Source: an alpha proteobacterium U9-1i (GTDB lineage: Bacteria > Pseudomonadota > Alphaproteobacteria > Caulobacterales > Aquidulcibacteraceae). Taken from it: a stretch of 64,000 nucleotides of DNA. Positions 60,143-64,000 of the stretch are shown here, piece after piece. The position numbers and the translations under genes are program-made. The notes below the pieces were generated by a model. That model was not told the DNA's origin and ran no database searches. It saw nothing but the letters and a program-made list of their open reading frames with translations. Within the stretch, counting starts at the first letter, position 1, and every line of letters starts with the position of its first letter. Location of the stretch: contig BBSY01000003.1 of assembly GCA_000974665.1 (NCBI GenBank), positions 1,205,001 to 1,269,000 of the forward strand. The letters run 5' to 3'.

Positions 60143-61915
60143 ATGATCCAAAAGCAAGCTCCACTGAAGCGCTTCCTGGTCGCCATCGCCGCTTTCGCGC
60201 TGGCGGCCTGCGCTAGTGGTTCGGCGCCGACGGCGAATGGCGACGCCGGCCCGCAAGGCGAAGCGATGGTGAGCGCGGCCAATCCCCACGCGGTGGAGGC
60301 CGCGCTCGAAATTCTGCGCGACGGCGGCACGGCAGTAGATGCGGCGATCGCCGCGGAGTTGGTGCTGGGGCTGGTCGAGCCGCAATCCTCAGGCATTGGC
60401 GGTGGCGGCTTCTTGCTCTTCTACAATGCCGAGAACGAACGCATCATTGGCTATGACGGGCGCGAGCGCGCGCCCGCTGGCGCGACGGCGACGATGTTCC
60501 TCGATCCGCAGGGCCGGCCGATGTCGTTTATCGACGCGGTCGCGAGCGGGCGCTCCACCGGCACGCCGTCTCTGGTGGCGATGCTGAAGCTGGCGCATGA
60601 CGAACATGGGCGCTTGCCTTGGGCGCGCCTGTTCGAGGCGGCGATCCGGTTAGCGGAGAGCGGCTTTGAAGTGTCGCCGCGTTTGGCGCGGCTGAGCGCG
60701 ATGGCGGGACAGCGCGGACGCCTGCGCGCCGATTTCGCGGCGCGCGCCTATTTCTTCGATCGCGAAGGCAATGCGTGGCCCGTAGGCCATCTGCTGCGCA
60801 ACCCGGAATACGCCGCGACGCTGCGCGCTATCGCCGAGCAGGGTCCGCAAGCTTTGACGCAAGGGCCGATCGCCGAGCAGATCGTGCGCGCGGTTCAACG
60901 CAATCCGCGCGGCGGCACATTGAGCTTGGCGGACCTCCAAGCCTATCAGCCGAAGCGTTTTGAGCCCGTGTGCGGCGCTTATCGCGCTTACCGAGTTTGC
61001 GGTGCACCTGCGCCCTCCTCCGGCGCGACAGTGATTGAGATACTCGGACTGTATCAGCGCGCGCGGCCCGAGCCCGAGGGCGCCAACAATGCTGACGACT
61101 GGGCGGCGTTCTTGTGGGCGAGCCGGCTCGCCTACGCTGATCGCGACCATTACATGGCTGACGACGAATTCGCGCCAATGCCAACCCAAGAACTGGTCGC
61201 CCCGGCCTATCTCGAACAACGCGCGCAACTAATAGATCTCGCCGCCGCGCCGCCGACTTTGCTTCCGCCCGGCGCGCCGGCCGGCGAAGAGCTCTTCAAC
61301 CAATGGGGCCGCGATCTCGGCGACGATCCGGGCACCACGCACCTTTCGGTGGTCGATGCCTGGGGCAACGCGGTGGCGCTCACGGCGACGGTTGAAAGCG
61401 CATTTGGCTCGCAGCGTATGGTCGCGGGCTTCATGCTCAACAATCAGCTGACGGATTTCGCGTTCACGCCGACCTTGAACGGGCGTCCCGTCGCCAATGC
61501 GATCGAGCCGCGCAAGCGGCCGCGTTCATCGATGTCGCCGACGATCGTCACGGATCGCAATGGCGACTTGGTTCTGGTGATCGGCTCGCCGGGCGGCTCG
61601 GCGATCATCGGCTACGTGGCGCGGGCGACGATCGGCATTCTCGATTGGAACATGACGCCGCAAGCGGCGATCGATCTCGGCAACGCAACGGCGCGGACGC
61701 CGCCGGCGCGCCTCGAATTGAACCGTCTGCCTGAAGGCGTCGCCGCCGCTTTGACCGCGCGCGGTTGGCAGATCGCGGATTCTTCGGGCGAAGAAAGCGG
61801 CCTGCACGCGATCCAGGTGACGGAATCCGGCTTGGTCGGCGGCGCGGATCCACGCCGCGAAGGCGTGGTGGGCCGCTTGCCCGCGCCGAGCGCCGTGGCT
61901 GCGCCGGTTCAGTAG
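60143..61915 (+). CDS. ggt: Gamma-glutamyltransferase
   Basis: A 590-residue Ntn-hydrolase that cleaves gamma-glutamyl bonds such as in glutathione. Signal peptide with lipobox LAAC (about Cys23), so a lipoprotein. Core blocks: GIGGGGFLLFYN, DGRERAPAGA, and the autocleavage site DPGTTHLSVVD with nucleophile Thr398. The later GSPGGSAIIGYVARA oxyanion region is intact. It is the next gene after the P1 peptidase, in divergent arrangement, so the two peptide-cleaving enzymes share a promoter region. Confidence 0.93.
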   Translation: MIQKQAPLKRFLVAIAAFALAACASGSAPTANGDAGPQGEAMVSAANPHAVEAALEILRDGGTAVDAAIAAELVLGLVEPQSSGIGGGGFLLFYNAENERIIGYDGRERAPAGATATMFLDPQGRPMSFIDAVASGRSTGTPSLVAMLKLAHDEHGRLPWARLFEAAIRLAESGFEVSPRLARLSAMAGQRGRLRADFAARAYFFDREGNAWPVGHLLRNPEYAATLRAIAEQGPQALTQGPIAEQIVRAVQRNPRGGTLSLADLQAYQPKRFEPVCGAYRAYRVCGAPAPSSGATVIEILGLYQRARPEPEGANNADDWAAFLWASRLAYADRDHYMADDEFAPMPTQELVAPAYLEQRAQLIDLAAAPPTLLPPGAPAGEELFNQWGRDLGDDPGTTHLSVVDAWGNAVALTATVESAFGSQRMVAGFMLNNQLTDFAFTPTLNGRPVANAIEPRKRPRSSMSPTIVTDRNGDLVLVIGSPGGSAIIGYVARATIGILDWNMTPQAAIDLGNATARTPPARLELNRLPEGVAAALTARGWQIADSSGEESGLHAIQVTESGLVGGADPRREGVVGRLPAPSAVAAPVQ

Positions 61916-62093
61916 TTGACGTTCGGCCTGCGTCGATAAGAGAGGGCGACGCGGCGTCATTTTTTCCAATGAGGTTTCATTGCGTTCGCAGCCAGGTGCG
62001 AAAACCGATCGAGTTAGTAACGACAGCTACGCCCGCCACAGCTTGACCCCCGAGTTTGTGTGGTCGCCTAATGCCGCCAGAAGCGGGGCCATG

Positions 62094-62846
62094 ATGCGTT
62101 CAAGCGGCATGAGAATCGCGGTCGCGCTCGCGCTTGGGATCGGCGCGTGGACGTGGGCGGACCATGCGCGCGCGCAAACAGCCACCGAGCCGGTGCCTAG
62201 CTTGCTCCAACGCCTGAGCGCGACCGAATCCGTGACCGACATTCTGCGCGGCGCGCGTGTGCGCCTCACCCGGCCCGGCGGGTCTCTGGTCCAGTGCAAT
62301 CCATTCGCGTCCTTTCGACTAGAGCGCGAGGCGTTGCAGCTGACTTGCGCACGCGGCGATCCGCACACCTACAGCTATGCGGAGCCCGTGCGCCGCCTCG
62401 GTCGTCGCAGCGCCGCCATTGGGCGCCATGTGCTCGTCGATCAGCTCGACGAACCGCGCATCACGGCTTTGACCAGCGCATGGGCGACGCTCGCCATTTC
62501 ATCCACGAACGACGAAACATCCGCCTTCGAAGCCGCCGTGTCGCGGGCGCGCGCCAGCGGCGTGGACCAATCCGAGACGAGGCGACGCACGCAAGTCCGT
62601 GTCGAGGCCCTGCTCTCGGGCGAACGGCATTTCGACGCCGCCCTCGCCTACGCGGAAACGCTCGAAGCATCGCCGGACTGGGCGCTTGGCCACTACAATT
62701 TGTCGCTCGTGCTCGCGCATCTCGAAATGTGGCCTGAGGCGATCTCGGAGATGCGCCGCTATCTGATCGTCGAGCCCAACGCGCCTGACGCGCGAGCGGC
62801 GCAAGATCAAATTTATCGCTGGGAAACGTTGGCGGAGGGGCAATGA
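62094..62846 (+). CDS. Secreted TPR-repeat protein
   Basis: A 250-residue exported protein with a signal peptide (cleavage near ARAQT). Its C-terminal third has two TPR-like helical pairs, the last reading GHYNLSLVLAHLEMWPEAIS and EPNAPDARAAQDQIYRWE. The N-terminal domain has strands with two Cys (VQCNPFA, LTCARGD). The next gene encodes a paralogue with the same C-terminal layout, so they are a tandem duplication. Start is the second of two adjacent ATGs after GCGGGG. The stop overlaps the next start. Confidence 0.78.
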   Translation: MRSSGMRIAVALALGIGAWTWADHARAQTATEPVPSLLQRLSATESVTDILRGARVRLTRPGGSLVQCNPFASFRLEREALQLTCARGDPHTYSYAEPVRRLGRRSAAIGRHVLVDQLDEPRITALTSAWATLAISSTNDETSAFEAAVSRARASGVDQSETRRRTQVRVEALLSGERHFDAALAYAETLEASPDWALGHYNLSLVLAHLEMWPEAISEMRRYLIVEPNAPDARAAQDQIYRWETLAEGQ

Positions 62847-63652
62847 CCTGGAGCTTTACACGCGCTTGTCTTGTGGTCGCAAGCTTGGCCTTGGCCGGCT
62901 GCGTCGCCACCTCATCGTTGCGCATGGAAACGCTTGCGCCAACCGGCCCGCGGCTGAGCCACGACCAGGCGCGCACGCAGTTTATCGTCGCTCTCGATAG
63001 CGCGCGCGTCCATCGATGCGCGCCTGAAGACGGAGGCTATCAGCGCTTCGAATCCGCGCAATTCGACGGCGGCAGCGCGGTTCTCTCATGCTCCGACAAC
63101 AGGCGGCGAACGATCGTCTTTCGCGATTTGCCCAATCTCTACACGAGCCCTGCTTACGGCCCGCAAGTTGTTTGCGCGGGCCCCAATGTTGAAGCTTGCT
63201 TCGACAGAAACGGGCTTACGCAGCGTGATGCAGTCGCTTTCGTGCTGGAGCGCCGCGACGTCCAACCATTCGTGAACGCTTGGGCCGTGCTGGCCGGGCC
63301 GGCGTCCTCGCCGCTGGAAGACACGGCGTTCCAAGCGGCGGTCGCGCGCGAACGCGCGTCCGGGCGCGATTTCACCGAACCGCAGCGCCGCGCGCAATTG
63401 CAAGCCGAGGCGCTGGTGGAAGGCCGACGCGAAGCCGACGCCGCGAACGTGTACCGCACAGCGCTCGAACAAATGCCGCATTGGTCTCTCGGCCATTATA
63501 ATCTGGCGCTGATCGAGGCGAGCTTGTCGCACTACGCTGCGGCCGTCTCGGCGATGCAGCGTTACCTTTATCTCGAGCCCAACGCGCCCGATGCGCGCGC
63601 GGTGCAGGATCAGATTTATCGTTGGGAAGCTTTGCGCAACACAAGCAATTAG
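62843..63652 (+). CDS. TPR-repeat lipoprotein, paralogue of the upstream gene
   Basis: A 269-residue lipoprotein (MTWSFTRACLVVASLALAGC, lipobox LAGC). Like its neighbour it ends in GHYNLALIEASLSHYAAAVS and EPNAPDARAVQDQIYRWE, but it has additional cysteines (RCAPEDG, LSCSDN, VCAGPN, EACFDR) that could form disulfides. The pair may be one secreted and one membrane-anchored partner. ATGA overlap with the upstream gene. Confidence 0.8.
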   Translation: MTWSFTRACLVVASLALAGCVATSSLRMETLAPTGPRLSHDQARTQFIVALDSARVHRCAPEDGGYQRFESAQFDGGSAVLSCSDNRRRTIVFRDLPNLYTSPAYGPQVVCAGPNVEACFDRNGLTQRDAVAFVLERRDVQPFVNAWAVLAGPASSPLEDTAFQAAVARERASGRDFTEPQRRAQLQAEALVEGRREADAANVYRTALEQMPHWSLGHYNLALIEASLSHYAAAVSAMQRYLYLEPNAPDARAVQDQIYRWEALRNTSN

Positions 63653-63670
63653 CACGCAAGGATAAGGCCC

Positions 63671-64000
63671 GTGTTCAAGAACATCGCTCTCGCCACCGCC
63701 ATGCTTGCGGCATCCGGCTTGTGCGCACCGGCGCACGCCACCGAACCGGCGTGGTGGACACAACAAAAGATCGATTGCGGCGTCGATCTCGACACCGCCT
63801 ACAACGATTGGGTGGCGGCGAACTCGCCCTGCCCCCGGGCGAGCGGGCAGAGCGCAAGCGGCTCGGCGACGAGCCAGGTGGAGCGCGATCTCACCGCGTC
63901 CATGGCGATGAGCTTGATGGGCGGCGATGGGCGTGGCGCGCTGATGAGCGGCGGCCTGTTGCTGGGGCTGGGCCTGTTGAACGCCGGCAATCAGACTCCT
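63671..64000 (+). CDS. Exported protein, partial (runs off the window)
   Basis: A GTG start with AAGGATAAGG nearby opens a frame that is still open at the end of the window (110 codons). The first 24 residues are a signal peptide (cleavage near AHATE). The mature part so far reads TEPAWWTQQKIDCGVDLDTA, then a Ser/Gly stretch and a hydrophobic Gly/Leu segment. It continues the operon of secreted proteins. Function not recognisable. Confidence 0.7.
   Translation, partial: MFKNIALATAMLAASGLCAPAHATEPAWWTQQKIDCGVDLDTAYNDWVAANSPCPRASGQSASGSATSQVERDLTASMAMSLMGGDGRGALMSGGLLLGLGLLNAGNQTP

Overview
The window is a 64 kb stretch of GC-rich bacterial chromosome. It looks like an alphaproteobacterium of the Caulobacterales/Hyphomonadaceae type. 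The evidence is a holdfast-anchor operon (hfaA-hfaB-hfaD), a CckA-type hybrid kinase beside flhB-fliR-fliQ, a TipF-like degenerate EAL protein, a full CtrA box (TTAA-N7-TTAA) in the fliO/flgB promoter region, and an alphaproteobacterial SOS box (GAAC-N7-GAAC) upstream of recA. No IS element, integrase, phage module or CRISPR array was seen. The region reads as core chromosome with dense lineage-specific content.

Layout. 0-4.1 kb: end of a membrane gene, a GDYXXLXY protein, a rhomboid protease, then the holdfast-anchor operon. 4.1-10.6 kb: saccharopine-reductase-like/DUF4166 protein, cysE, a NUDIX hydrolase, a nitroreductase, a TPR protein with a 2OG-Fe(II) oxygenase-like end, and queF. 10.6-15.4 kb: an SDR, two tandem outer-membrane beta-barrel paralogues with a clear terminator, a tiny basic protein, an enoyl-CoA hydratase, a palindromic repeat and a GNAT. 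15.4-20 kb: alaS, a VOC protein, a structured intergenic region and recA. 20-30 kb: cckA and flagellar export and rod genes (flhB, fliR, fliQ, fliP, fliO, flgB, flgC, fliE), interrupted by a DUF885 lipoprotein and a small membrane protein whose start codon lies in a perfect 24-bp AT-rich dyad. 30-38 kb: two methyltransferase-fold proteins with lipoprotein signals, arfB, small membrane proteins, an acyl-CoA dehydrogenase, a TSUP transporter and tipF. 38-51 kb: housekeeping (uridine-kinase-like, HAD, SDR, M28 peptidase, response regulator, ribF, MaoC, tadA, pseudouridine synthase, TerC, rsmD) and a TIR-transmembrane-TPR protein. 51-64 kb: branched-chain 2-oxoacid dehydrogenase genes bkdA1-bkdA2-bkdB, a second DUF885 protein, tRNA-Arg(ACG), a RimK-like ligase, a P1 peptidase, gamma-glutamyltransferase, and an operon of secreted TPR paralogues running off the end.

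How it fits together. The most coherent theme is the polar cell cycle and motility: CckA controls CtrA, a CtrA box sits between fliOP and flgBC-fliE, TipF-like protein links c-di-GMP to flagellum placement, and Hfa proteins anchor the adhesive holdfast. Gene packing is extreme: 11 of about 16 convergent gene pairs end in exactly the same 4-base stop-codon overlap. The most unusual points are two palindromic repeat elements translated in frame inside the E2 linker, the dyad across a start codon, a possible structured RNA between recA and the VOC gene, the exported methyltransferase-like pair and the TIR-TPR protein.
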